From Candidatus Stygibacter frigidus (GTDB taxonomy: Bacteria; Cloacimonadota; Cloacimonadia; Cloacimonadales; TCS61), in contig JAVCCT010000292.1 of NCBI GenBank assembly GCA_030765325.1, positions 1 through 5,638 of the forward strand: 5,638 nt of DNA, written 5' to 3'. The notes under the pieces are model-generated. The model was not told the DNA's origin. It did no database searches and saw only the letters and a list, made by a program, of their open reading frames with translations. Shown here in pieces: positions 1 to 5,606 of this stretch (position 1 is the stretch's first letter; each line of letters begins with the position of its first letter). Both the position numbers and the translations under genes were made by a program.

Positions 1-80
1 AAGCAATGCTCCCACCTGATGCTTATCTTGATCCCAAAACTGATGTATTTACCTTTCAAGTAGAAGAATTTAGTGAATAG
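1..80 (+). CDS. C-terminal end of an unidentified protein (partial)
   Basis: The window opens inside a plus-strand reading frame whose first full codon is at position 3 and which ends with TAG at 78-80. It gives about 25 residues, beginning AMLPPDAYLDPKTD and ending FQVEEFSE. The gene begins outside the window and the piece is too short for a family assignment. No function is proposed. It is taken as real because it stays open to the window edge, has ordinary protein-like composition, and stops 8 bases before the next start, with its stop codon inside the next gene's ribosome binding site. That is typical of an operon with the two genes downstream. Confidence 0.6.
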   Translation, partial: AMLPPDAYLDPKTDVFTFQVEEFSE

Positions 81-88
81 GAAGTAAT

Positions 89-343
89 ATGAATGAAGAC
101 TACGTTACTGTATTAAAGACTTATAATCTGGGTACAATTGCCATTGCGAAATCATTATTGAGTGATGCTGGCATAGATTTTACCGTTAAGAATGAAAATT
201 TTGGCTCTATATACAACGGATTTTACACGGTTTCAGGTTTTATAGAAATTCAGGTGAGAAATCCTGATGCAGAAACTGCCCTGGAAACGCTGGAAGAATT
301 GCAGAAGGACTCTGATGAGCCTGGTGAAAAGCCGGCAGAATAA
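89..343 (+). CDS. DUF2007 family small protein
   Basis: This 84-residue protein looks like a DUF2007 domain (often labelled putative signal transducing protein). The family pattern is visible: a first strand (VTVLKTY, about 6-12), a helix carrying the 'AKSLLSDAGIDF' type segment (about 20-31) and a late strand (IEIQVRN) followed by a helix ending in LEELQ. The last dozen residues are acidic and probably disordered. There is no signal peptide, membrane segment or cysteine, so it should be a soluble cytoplasmic protein. The biochemical role of the family is not established. An AGGAAG ribosome binding site at 79-84, 4 bases before the ATG, supports the start. Its stop codon directly abuts the ATG of the radical SAM gene, so the two are probably translated from one message. 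The family call is fairly secure; any function would be a guess. Confidence 0.75.
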   Translation: MNEDYVTVLKTYNLGTIAIAKSLLSDAGIDFTVKNENFGSIYNGFYTVSGFIEIQVRNPDAETALETLEELQKDSDEPGEKPAE

Positions 344-1369
344 ATGATCAATGAAAACCTGCGCTTTCTGCGGAAAGCACTCACCCTCCCCCGCACCTGG
401 AATGCGATCAAGGTATATGCCGGATATTTTTTATCTTTGCTCACAAGAAAACCCCACATCTGGGGCTACCCTCCGGTAGTGATGATCGAGCCCACTAATA
501 TCTGCAATCTGCAATGTCCGCTCTGCCCTTCAGGAAACGGGACTCTTAAGCGCGATAAAGGTTATATGAGCCTGGCAACTTTTAAGAATATTATTGATCA
601 GGTTCATAAAAAGAGCTTTATGATAGTGCTTTGGAATCAAGGTGAACCATTCCTCAATAATGATATCCTCCAAATGATCAGATATGCTTCTGATCATAAG
701 ATGTTCACTCTGCTTTCCACAAATGGTAATATCAAAATTGATGCCAGAGCCCTGGTGAAAAGCGGATTGGACTCATTGATCATCTCTCTGGACGGTGCCA
801 CTCAGGATACCTATAATAAATATCGGATCAATGGTAAACTCTCGGTAGTTCTGGATTTTGCCAAATCGATTGTGAAAGCACGCCTGGCACTCAATAAAAA
901 GAATCCGCTGCTGCGCTGGCAGTTTCTGGTGATGAAGCATAATGAGCCTGAAATAAATGCCATCAGGAAAATGGCAAAAGATATTCAAGTGGATAATCTG
1001 GAATTGAAAACTGTGCAAATATATTCCAAAGAGGATATAGATAATTTTCTCCCGCTTAATCCTCGCTATCGGCGTTATAAGATTAGTAGTGATAATTTTG
1101 AATTAAAAGCCGGGATCCCGAATCGTTGCCGGCGTATCTGGGTGAATATGGTTATTAACTGGAATGGAGAGATGTCAGTGTGCTGCTTTGATAAAGATAT
1201 TGATCATGCTTTAGGGAATTCTTCTGATCAATCGCTTATCAGTATCTGGAAAGGAAAAGCCTTTCAGCATTTCAGGAAGCAGATACTCAGCAACCGCAAG
1301 ATCTATCCTATGTGTAATAATTGCGGTGAAAGCGTTAAAATGAGGGTGAAGCAAACCAGAGTGAATTAA
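344..1369 (+). CDS. Radical SAM protein with reduced SPASM/twitch C-terminal domain
   Basis: This 341-residue protein is a radical SAM enzyme, which cleaves S-adenosylmethionine at a 4Fe-4S cluster to start radical chemistry. The cluster motif CNLQCPLC (CX3CX2C) has cysteines 54, 58 and 61. Other family landmarks are the GEP motif (about 100-102), STNG (125-128) and the SLDG strand (148-151). The C-terminal region resembles a SPASM domain: C262, then G275 followed by C280 and C281, an IWKGKAFQHFR segment typical of these proteins, and C324-X2-C327. The final CX5CX3C part of full SPASM domains is absent, so it probably binds one auxiliary cluster, as twitch domains do. The substrate cannot be read from the sequence; relatives modify peptides, sugars or small molecules. 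The ATG follows the upstream stop with no spacer and only a weak purine-rich site before it, suggesting translational coupling. Residues 1-45 form an uncharacterised N-terminal extension. Confidence 0.88.
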   Translation: MINENLRFLRKALTLPRTWNAIKVYAGYFLSLLTRKPHIWGYPPVVMIEPTNICNLQCPLCPSGNGTLKRDKGYMSLATFKNIIDQVHKKSFMIVLWNQGEPFLNNDILQMIRYASDHKMFTLLSTNGNIKIDARALVKSGLDSLIISLDGATQDTYNKYRINGKLSVVLDFAKSIVKARLALNKKNPLLRWQFLVMKHNEPEINAIRKMAKDIQVDNLELKTVQIYSKEDIDNFLPLNPRYRRYKISSDNFELKAGIPNRCRRIWVNMVINWNGEMSVCCFDKDIDHALGNSSDQSLISIWKGKAFQHFRKQILSNRKIYPMCNNCGESVKMRVKQTRVN

Positions 1370-1374
1370 ACTCC

Positions 1375-1992
1375 CTATCTATCCTTTTTTAATCCGAATC
1401 TTAATATATCAATGATTTTACCCTTGATGTCTTCCAGAGAAAATGGCTGATCCTGGACTACCCACTCCGTTATCACAAAGTTTACTGTCCCAAAAATTAT
1501 ATAGCTCAAAGTTACTGGATCTATCTCCCTGATCGAACCTTCTTCGATAGCCTCAGTACAGATGCTTTGCAGATATGTAAGATAATGACGTAAGGGCTTG
1601 AAATCAGGATATTTATTGTAAAAGTCCTTGCTTTGACGCAGCTCTACTGCCAGAAATCTTACCACTTTGGGGTCTTCTGTAAACAGGGCGATATGCTCCT
1701 CAGCAAAACTGAATAACTTATCATAACCACTTTTCTCATTACTGATACGTTTTTCAATGGCATTCAATCTGCTTTCAAATAAATTCTCCACTGCTTTGAT
1801 CAGTAGATCATCTTTATTCTTAAAATAGAGATAGGTGGTTCCATCAGCGACTCCGGCTTCCTCAGCTATCTCCTTTATTTTTGCCCCATGAAAACCTTTC
1901 TCAGAAAATATCTTAATGGCTGCCTCTAGTAGTGCTGTACGCTTTTTTTCCTGCTTATTCATTGCTCTTTGCGTCTTCTTTCTTTTTATCAT
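1375..1992 (-). CDS. TetR/AcrR family transcriptional regulator, FadR (YsiA)-like
   Basis: This 205-residue protein is a one-component repressor of the TetR family. The helix-turn-helix spans about residues 20-65, with the characteristic EEAGVADGTTYLYFKNKDDL segment (44-63). The ligand-binding half carries VELRQS (116-121) and IIFGTVNFVITEWVVQDQ (165-182). Both closely follow, from memory, the corresponding parts of Bacillus FadR, which senses long-chain acyl-CoA and represses beta-oxidation genes. That makes an acyl-CoA ligand a reasonable inference, but no fatty-acid gene is in the window. The start is supported by a GGAGGG site 7 bases upstream; the later Met11 lacks such a site. The lysine/arginine-rich N-terminus (residues 1-18) may add nonspecific DNA contacts. 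It lies 72 bases downstream of the DUF362 gene on the same strand and has its own candidate promoter. It converges on the radical SAM gene with a 5-base gap. Confidence 0.9.
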   Translation of the reverse strand: MIKRKKTQRAMNKQEKKRTALLEAAIKIFSEKGFHGAKIKEIAEEAGVADGTTYLYFKNKDDLLIKAVENLFESRLNAIEKRISNEKSGYDKLFSFAEEHIALFTEDPKVVRFLAVELRQSKDFYNKYPDFKPLRHYLTYLQSICTEAIEEGSIREIDPVTLSYIIFGTVNFVITEWVVQDQPFSLEDIKGKIIDILRFGLKKDR

Positions 1993-1999
1993 TAGTATT

Positions 2000-2005
2000 C
2001 CCTCC
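2000..2005 (-). promoter_or_regulatory. Ribosome binding site that fixes the TetR-family gene start
   Basis: On the minus strand this reads GGAGGG, 7 bases before the ATG at 1990-1992. It is a near-perfect Shine-Dalgarno match and decides for the first methionine over the internal Met11. Confidence 0.8.
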
Positions 2006-2016
2006 AGTCAGTGTCA

Positions 2017-2044
2017 TATATAATTCCTGATCATTTTCCGTCAA
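2017..2044 (-). promoter_or_regulatory. Candidate sigma70-type promoter of the TetR-family gene
   Basis: The minus strand carries TTGACG (2039-2044, five of six matches to the -35 consensus), a 16-base spacer and TATATA (2017-2022). TATATG at an 18-base spacing is an alternative -10. It sits between the stop of the DUF362 gene and the ribosome binding site of the regulator, so the regulator can be transcribed on its own even if it is also read from the gene upstream. Confidence 0.5.
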
Positions 2045-2048
2045 GTTT

Positions 2049-2063
2049 CTGAATCAAATTCAG
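2049..2063. promoter_or_regulatory. Inverted repeat, candidate operator for the TetR-family regulator
   Basis: CTGAAT-CAA-ATTCAG is a perfect inverted repeat with 6-base arms and a 3-base spacer. It lies 4 bases upstream of the TTGACG box of the regulator's own promoter. TetR-type repressors commonly control themselves through such sites. The TGAAT/ATTCA arms also recall the outer arms of the Bacillus FadR operator as remembered, though that site is longer. Autoregulation is an inference. Confidence 0.45.
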
Positions 2064-2064
2064 T

Positions 2065-3060
2065 TTACTCAATTTCGATCAATTGATATTCCAGGCTGCC
2101 TAATCCGGTTTCCTCAGCATATTCCAGTCCATGATTTCCACTTACCCCGGAATAATGAGCAAAAGTGTCTTCCTGCCCAGTATGACTATTCACCAGATCC
2201 AAAGAGGCTTTATCTGCTGCCACCATATCAGTGGATGCGATTATCCCGATCTTTTCGGCAAATGGAGGTGGTGCGCCTTTATCACAATCACACAGCCGTG
2301 ATACTTTATCGATCACATTGATATAGATCATCTTTCTACCCTTTGATATCATCCTGGCATAATCAACTAATCTCTCCTGAAAAACCAGCAAATTTGTACT
2401 CCCCCATGGTATTGAGAATACTCTTTGAGGGCATACGCCAATGCACTTTCCGCACCCGATACAGAGTGCGGGGGATATTATTACCGGCTCAAGACTTATT
2501 GCCTTACCCGGGCATTCCTTCACGCACATCCCGCAATTTACGCATGCTTTGCCATTAACTTCTGGAATTGTAGATGCATGCTGTGCCATTTTGCCTGAAA
2601 TACTTGCCATACCCATTCCCACATTCTTGATCGCTCCTCCAAATCCTGACATTATGTGCCCTTTAAAATGAGAATAGATGATAAAGCTGTCATACATGTC
2701 TATTCCCGCCGGCATCCTCACTTCCTGATAGTGTTTTACACCTTCCACCGGTCTGGTTATATCCCCCTCAGCATCCATAATATTCACAGGAGCAAAATCA
2801 AAACCATGCTCCTTTGCTACTTCCAGATGCGTTTCCGTCTCTCTGCGAGGTCCCAGATATAGCACATTGGTCTCCACCAGATCAGCCTTTGTCTTTTTTG
2901 CCAGAATATGTAATAGATGAGGCGGAAGATAATTCTCATTTCCACGCTCTCCAAAATGAAGCTTGATCCCTATCCTTCCCGATATGTTCTCTGACAGCTT
3001 TTGAAATATCTTCCAAACGGATTCTGCCCTGATTTCTTTTGTAAAATACACTATTGACAT
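2065..3060 (-). CDS. DUF362 domain protein with two 4Fe-4S ferredoxin motifs
   Basis: This 331-residue protein is a DUF362 family member with an inserted bacterial-type ferredoxin module. The DUF362 part includes KLHFGERGN (33-41), the HFKGH segment near 131-135, the glycine-rich FGGAIKNVGMG (140-150), and the late IGIIASTDMVAADKASLDLV segment. The ferredoxin module has two CX2CX2CX3CP motifs: C173, C176, C179, C183 and C200, C203, C206, C210, predicting two 4Fe-4S clusters. A further CDC pair (257, 259) is also typical of the family. There is no signal peptide, so it is probably cytoplasmic. The reaction is unknown; an electron-transfer or redox role is likely from the clusters. The start has an AGAGG site 7 bases upstream. 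It starts a minus-strand unit with a plausible promoter and is followed after 72 bases by the TetR-family regulator, which may control it. Confidence 0.9.
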   Translation of the reverse strand: MSIVYFTKEIRAESVWKIFQKLSENISGRIGIKLHFGERGNENYLPPHLLHILAKKTKADLVETNVLYLGPRRETETHLEVAKEHGFDFAPVNIMDAEGDITRPVEGVKHYQEVRMPAGIDMYDSFIIYSHFKGHIMSGFGGAIKNVGMGMASISGKMAQHASTIPEVNGKACVNCGMCVKECPGKAISLEPVIISPALCIGCGKCIGVCPQRVFSIPWGSTNLLVFQERLVDYARMISKGRKMIYINVIDKVSRLCDCDKGAPPPFAEKIGIIASTDMVAADKASLDLVNSHTGQEDTFAHYSGVSGNHGLEYAEETGLGSLEYQLIEIE

Positions 3061-3088
3061 CTTCTAACCTCTTCTACATATTTTTTTC

Positions 3089-3117
3089 TTAATACATTGA
3101 GCTCAATATCAAGTCAA
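3089..3117 (-). promoter_or_regulatory. Candidate promoter of the DUF362 gene
   Basis: The minus strand shows TTGACT (3112-3117), a spacer of exactly 17 bases, and TATTAA (3089-3094). Transcription would start roughly 20 bases before the gene's coding start. The spacer contains a perfect palindrome (3096-3107), so the promoter is probably repressed by a dimeric regulator. Confidence 0.55.
3096..3107. promoter_or_regulatory. 12-bp perfect palindrome in the DUF362 promoter spacer, candidate operator
   Basis: ATTGAGCTCAAT is self-complementary over all 12 bases and falls wholly between the -35 and -10 boxes, where a bound protein would block RNA polymerase. Its sequence differs from the inverted repeat in front of the TetR-family gene, so the binding protein may be a different one. 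Confidence 0.45.
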
Positions 3118-3150
3118 GTAATATTCCATTAATCTGCCATATTCATATTG

Positions 3151-3166
3151 ATATTTTATAAAATAT
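3151..3166. repeat. 16-bp AT-only palindrome
   Basis: ATATTTTATAAAATAT is a perfect palindrome about 70 bases upstream of the solute-binding gene's -35 box. A shorter one, ATTTTAAAAT, follows at 3173-3182. In AT-rich DNA such sites can arise by chance. A regulatory role (for example a Fur-like or nucleoid-protein site) is possible but not shown. Confidence 0.35.
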
Positions 3167-3219
3167 AGAGTAATTTTAAAATGATTAGATAATTTTTAAC
3201 TATTTTCCCTCTTTTTTTA

Positions 3220-3248
3220 TTGACAGCATTAAGAAAGTTTTAGATAAA
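3220..3248 (+). promoter_or_regulatory. Promoter of the solute-binding protein gene
   Basis: A perfect TTGACA -35 box (3220-3225) is followed after 17 bases by GATAAA (3243-3248) as the best -10. An AAGGGG ribosome binding site at 3257-3262 lies 5 bases before the ATG, so the leader would be very short. Confidence 0.55.
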
Positions 3249-3267
3249 AATATCATAAGGGGTTGTT

Positions 3268-4011
3268 ATGGGAAAAATTAAATTAGGTATTATCTTGATC
3301 TTAAGTATCTTGATCTTATCATGTGGTAAAGCAAAACCGAAGCTCAGGATTGGGTTAAATGCTGATTATCCACCCTTTGAATTCATGCAGGATCAGGTAC
3401 TAACTGGTTTGGATGTGGAAATGGCTAATAAACTGGCAGAATCCATTGGCTATGATCTGCAATTTGTCAGAATGGAGTTTGATGAGCTGTTACCTGCTTT
3501 ATTGAATAAACATATTGATTTGGCAATCTCTGCCATCACCATCAATCCTCAGCGTCAGCAGATCGTTGATTTTTCCATCCCCTACTTCTCTGCTGACCAG
3601 TCTTTGATCACAGTAGAAGATAGCTCTATCAAAGTTAATGAGTTAGAAGATATTGCTGATTATAATATCGGATTTCAAAATGGCACTACCGGTCAATACT
3701 TCCTTCAATTCAATTTGGTTGAAAAAGATGTCCTCTCCTGGGAAAATCTCTCTGCTTTTGATAATAATAATCAGGCTATTTCTGCTCTTATGAATAAAGA
3801 GATAGATATCCTGATCCTCGATGACTCAGCCGCAAAAGCCTTCTGCAATATCAAGCCTCTTAAAATTGTGCATCTGATAAAAACTGATGATCAATATGGG
3901 ATTGCCATGAGAAAAGATTATGAACTTAAAGATGATATCAATACTGCCCTCAGGCAGATCATTAATTCAAACTATTGGACTTCGCTGGTTACCAAATATT
4001 TAGGAAATTAG
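3268..4011 (+). CDS. Family 3 (amino-acid type) ABC transporter solute-binding lipoprotein
   Basis: This 247-residue protein is an extracytoplasmic substrate-binding protein of the polar amino-acid family (SBP_bac_3). It would capture a ligand outside the cytoplasmic membrane and hand it to an ABC permease. Residues 1-18 are a lipoprotein signal peptide with the lipobox ILS-C19, so Cys19 should be lipidated. The mature protein begins with LRIGLNADYPPFEF (26-39) and GLDVEMANKL (47-56). It has the ligand-binding region SAITINPQR with Arg96, which in the family holds the ligand carboxylate, then DFSIPYF (101-107), the GTTG loop (138-141) and D184 in ILILDD, which typically binds the amino group. 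These support an amino acid ligand, but which one cannot be read. The length is usual. No permease or ATPase gene is adjacent, and a strong terminator follows, so it is an orphan here. Confidence 0.9.
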   Translation: MGKIKLGIILILSILILSCGKAKPKLRIGLNADYPPFEFMQDQVLTGLDVEMANKLAESIGYDLQFVRMEFDELLPALLNKHIDLAISAITINPQRQQIVDFSIPYFSADQSLITVEDSSIKVNELEDIADYNIGFQNGTTGQYFLQFNLVEKDVLSWENLSAFDNNNQAISALMNKEIDILILDDSAAKAFCNIKPLKIVHLIKTDDQYGIAMRKDYELKDDINTALRQIINSNYWTSLVTKYLGN

Positions 4012-4028
4012 GAGAGAGAGTTATAAAT

Positions 4029-4062
4029 AAAACCGCTGTGCAGGCACAGCGGTTTTTATTTT
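4029..4062. terminator. Rho-independent terminator, probably bidirectional
   Basis: AAAACCGCTGTG (4029-4040) pairs perfectly with CACAGCGGTTTT (4045-4056) around a CAGG loop, followed by a T-rich tail (TATTTTT). On the other strand the stem is followed by TTTTATTTAT-like sequence, so it can also end transcription of the ornithine carbamoyltransferase gene arriving from the right. It starts 17 bases after the solute-binding gene stop and lies 11 bases beyond the other gene's stop. Confidence 0.92.
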
Positions 4063-4067
4063 TATAA

Positions 4068-5069
4068 TTATTTACCTAAAGTAGCTACCATCACGGCTTT
4101 GATAGTATGCATTCTATTTTCTGCCTCATCAAATACTACTGATTGCTCGCTTTCAAATATCTCTTCACTCACTTCCATCTCCGGTACACCAAATTTATCA
4201 TTGATCTTAGCTCCCATAGTAGTGTCAGTGTTATGAAAAGCTGGCAGGCAGTGCATAAATATTGTGTCTGCTTTCCCTGTCATGTTCATCATTGCCCTGT
4301 TTACCTGGTAGGGAAGCAAAAGCTTAAGACGCTGTTCCCAGACTTCATCTGGTTCTCCCATTGATACCCACACATCGGTGTAGATAACATCCGCATCCTT
4401 TACACCCTTGGCAATATCTGAGGTTATGGTGATCTTAGCTCCAGTTTCCAATGCGATTTCCTGGCAAATATCTACCAGATCACCTTCCGGCTGAACTTCC
4501 TCAGGTGCCACTATCCTGATATCCATCCCCAGTTTGGCTCCGCCTACCAGAAGACTGTTGCCCATATTGTTTCTGCCATCGCCCACATATACAAATACCA
4601 TTTCATTAAAGGGCTTTTTAAGATGTTCTTTGGCTGTAAGAAAATCTGCCAGTACCTGGGTTGGATGAAATTCTGTGGTTAAACCATTCCATACCGGTAC
4701 TCCAGCAAATTCACCCAGTTCTTCTACTATACTTTGACCAAACCCGCGATACTCTATCCCGTCATACATCCTGCCTAATACGCGGGCCGTATCTTTCATG
4801 GTTTCTTTGTAACCTATTTGGCTTCCTGAAGGTCCCAGATAAGTTACGTGAGCTCCCTGATCATGAGCTGCCACTTCAAAGGCACAACGTGTTCTGGTGG
4901 ATGCTTTCTCAAATATCAAAGCGATATTCTTACCTTCCAGACGCAGCTGCTCGGTTCCAGCATACTTTGCTTTCTTCAAATCCTGAGCAAGATCGATTAA
5001 AAACTCTATCTCTCTGGAACTTAAATCAAGCAGCTTCAGAAAATTCCTGTTTCGCATATTAAATGCCAT
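4068..5069 (-). CDS. argF: Ornithine carbamoyltransferase
   Basis: This 333-residue enzyme joins carbamoyl phosphate and ornithine to give citrulline and phosphate, in arginine synthesis, or runs in reverse in the arginine deiminase pathway. It is close in length and sequence to the 334-residue Escherichia coli enzyme. Visible are the carbamoyl-phosphate motif STRTR (57-61), KDTARVLGRMYDGIEYRG (92-109), HPTQ (135-138), the GDGRNNMGNS segment, the ornithine-side VWVSMGE loop, and HCLPAFH (273-279) with the conserved Cys274. The end, FDEAENRMHTIKAVMVATLGK, is that of a full-length protein. It should act as a cytoplasmic trimer. AAGGAG 6 bases before the ATG fixes the start; Met5 has no comparable site. 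No other arginine gene lies in the window, so the biosynthetic (argF) and catabolic (arcB) roles cannot be separated. No clear ArgR box pair was found upstream. Confidence 0.95.
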   Translation of the reverse strand: MAFNMRNRNFLKLLDLSSREIEFLIDLAQDLKKAKYAGTEQLRLEGKNIALIFEKASTRTRCAFEVAAHDQGAHVTYLGPSGSQIGYKETMKDTARVLGRMYDGIEYRGFGQSIVEELGEFAGVPVWNGLTTEFHPTQVLADFLTAKEHLKKPFNEMVFVYVGDGRNNMGNSLLVGGAKLGMDIRIVAPEEVQPEGDLVDICQEIALETGAKITITSDIAKGVKDADVIYTDVWVSMGEPDEVWEQRLKLLLPYQVNRAMMNMTGKADTIFMHCLPAFHNTDTTMGAKINDKFGVPEMEVSEEIFESEQSVVFDEAENRMHTIKAVMVATLGK

Positions 5070-5100
5070 ATCATTCTCCTTAATATCATATCTTAGTTGT

Positions 5101-5129
5101 TAAAAAATTTCCCTGCCCCCGATGGTCAA
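5101..5129 (-). promoter_or_regulatory. Weak candidate promoter of the ornithine carbamoyltransferase gene
   Basis: The minus strand has TTGACC (5124-5129), then a 17-base spacer containing GGGGGCAGGG, then TTTTTA as a poor -10. A better-looking TATGAT at 5085-5090 lacks a -35 partner and lies almost on the ribosome binding site. The gene must be promoted from this region, but the exact site is uncertain. Confidence 0.3.
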
Positions 5130-5364
5130 GAATTTTCCAGATTAGATTTTATCATATCTCTTCTTTCATTCAGACTTTATCAGTTTTAACTTTTTTATCA
5201 TTACTTTATGCCTGTAGCTTTATATAATACTTTCGTCTCACTCCAGAGTGTTTTCATCAATTAGAACTATAAATTTGTTACATTTCTATACTATAGTATT
5301 ATAATGTCTTTATATTCTATTATTATACATCATTATCCTCTTATTTATAATACTCTTTTTCTTT

Positions 5365-5441
5365 CAAAGTGGAACAACAAAGCACGTACTGACATTTTTA
5401 TGTTATATTGTGCTTAGTTGTTCCACCTGTTTCACACTTTG
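5365..5441. repeat. Long imperfect stem-loop, possible small RNA or mobile-element remnant
   Basis: GTGGAACAACAAAGCAC (5369-5385) is matched by the inverted copy GTGCTTAGTTGTTCCAC (5410-5426): 16 of 17 positions pair, with one A-A mismatch. The 24-base loop can fold further, since TGACAT (5390-5395) and ATGTTA (5400-5405) pair around TTTT, leaving a 4-by-4 internal loop. Outside, CAAA at 5365-5368 can pair with TTTG at 5438-5441 if 11 bases on the right arm bulge out. No T-run follows the stem on either strand, so it is not an ordinary terminator. A structured RNA, a protein-binding site or a small mobile-element remnant are all possible. Confidence 0.6.
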
Positions 5442-5537
5442 GATGTTGAAATAATGTTATTTTTATCTATTTTATTCTCTGAAGTTTTTTGGAATGATTG
5501 TGTTATTGATCTTGAGTTTGATTTAAAATTCTTTATC

Positions 5538-5606
5538 TTATTCTATAATAATTGCTAAGTCCGCTGCTTCCGCTAAGTCGTCTGCGTTCACTTTTTCGCC
5601 CTTAAC
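5538..5606 (-). pseudogene. Possible protein-tail fragment on the minus strand
   Basis: Read on the minus strand, the frame ending with TAA at 5538-5540 gives VKGEKVNADDLAEAADLAII plus IE, a protein-like stretch. It is interrupted upstream by an in-frame TGA at 5607-5609, so it does not extend to the window edge. It could be the tail of a gene broken by a stop or frameshift, or a chance reading of the 18-base-period repeat inside it. There is no known family and no ribosome binding site. Low confidence. Confidence 0.2.
5554..5585. repeat. Two imperfect tandem copies with an 18-base period
   Basis: On the minus strand the units begin GCAGACGACTTAGC (5572-5585) and GCAGCGGACTTAGC (5554-5567). 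They match at 12 of 14 positions and are set 18 bases apart by GGAA. This GC-richer patch stands out from the AT-rich surroundings. The units translate as ADDLAE and AADLAI in one frame, so coding origin is possible. More copies may lie beyond the window or elsewhere in the genome. Confidence 0.45.

Larger units (their letters stand above)
3061..3267. other. Divergent intergenic region between the DUF362 and solute-binding genes
   Basis: These 207 AT-rich bases separate two genes that point away from each other. Near each gene lies its promoter (3089-3117 minus; 3220-3248 plus). Between them are AT-only palindromes at 3151-3166 and 3173-3182, plus a pyrimidine-rich run around 3202-3218. No small gene or RNA was recognised. 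Confidence 0.7.

Noticed and set aside
89..343. RiPP precursor peptide for the adjacent SPASM-type radical SAM enzyme
   Set aside because: The small protein matches the folded DUF2007 domain, has no cysteine-rich or repetitive core, and no peptide exporter or protease is nearby.
2049..2063. ArgR box, since TGAAT...ATTCA resembles the arginine repressor half-sites and an arginine gene is in the window
   Set aside because: The spacer is 3 rather than 4 bases, and the site lies in front of the TetR-family gene, not the carbamoyltransferase gene.
2343..2862. Several plus-strand open frames opposite the DUF362 gene
   Set aside because: They overlap one another and are shadows of a gene with clear ferredoxin and DUF362 motifs.
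4661..5062. Plus-strand open frame of 133 codons
   Set aside because: It lies opposite the ornithine carbamoyltransferase gene, whose motifs are unmistakable, and has no recognisable domain.
5239..5250. CACTC-CA-GAGTG followed by TTTT as a terminator
   Set aside because: The 2-base loop is too tight, the stem is short and the T-run is only four bases.
5208..5264. Short plus-strand frame beginning MPVALYNTF
   Set aside because: Only 18 codons, no ribosome binding site and no neighbouring support.
5369..5426. Integron attC site or CRISPR repeat unit
   Set aside because: The arms lack the RYYYAAC/GTTRRRY boxes of attC, there is no integrase or cassette, and the unit is not repeated with spacers.
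5369..5426. Rho-independent terminator
   Set aside because: The loop is 24 bases and no T-run follows the stem on either strand.
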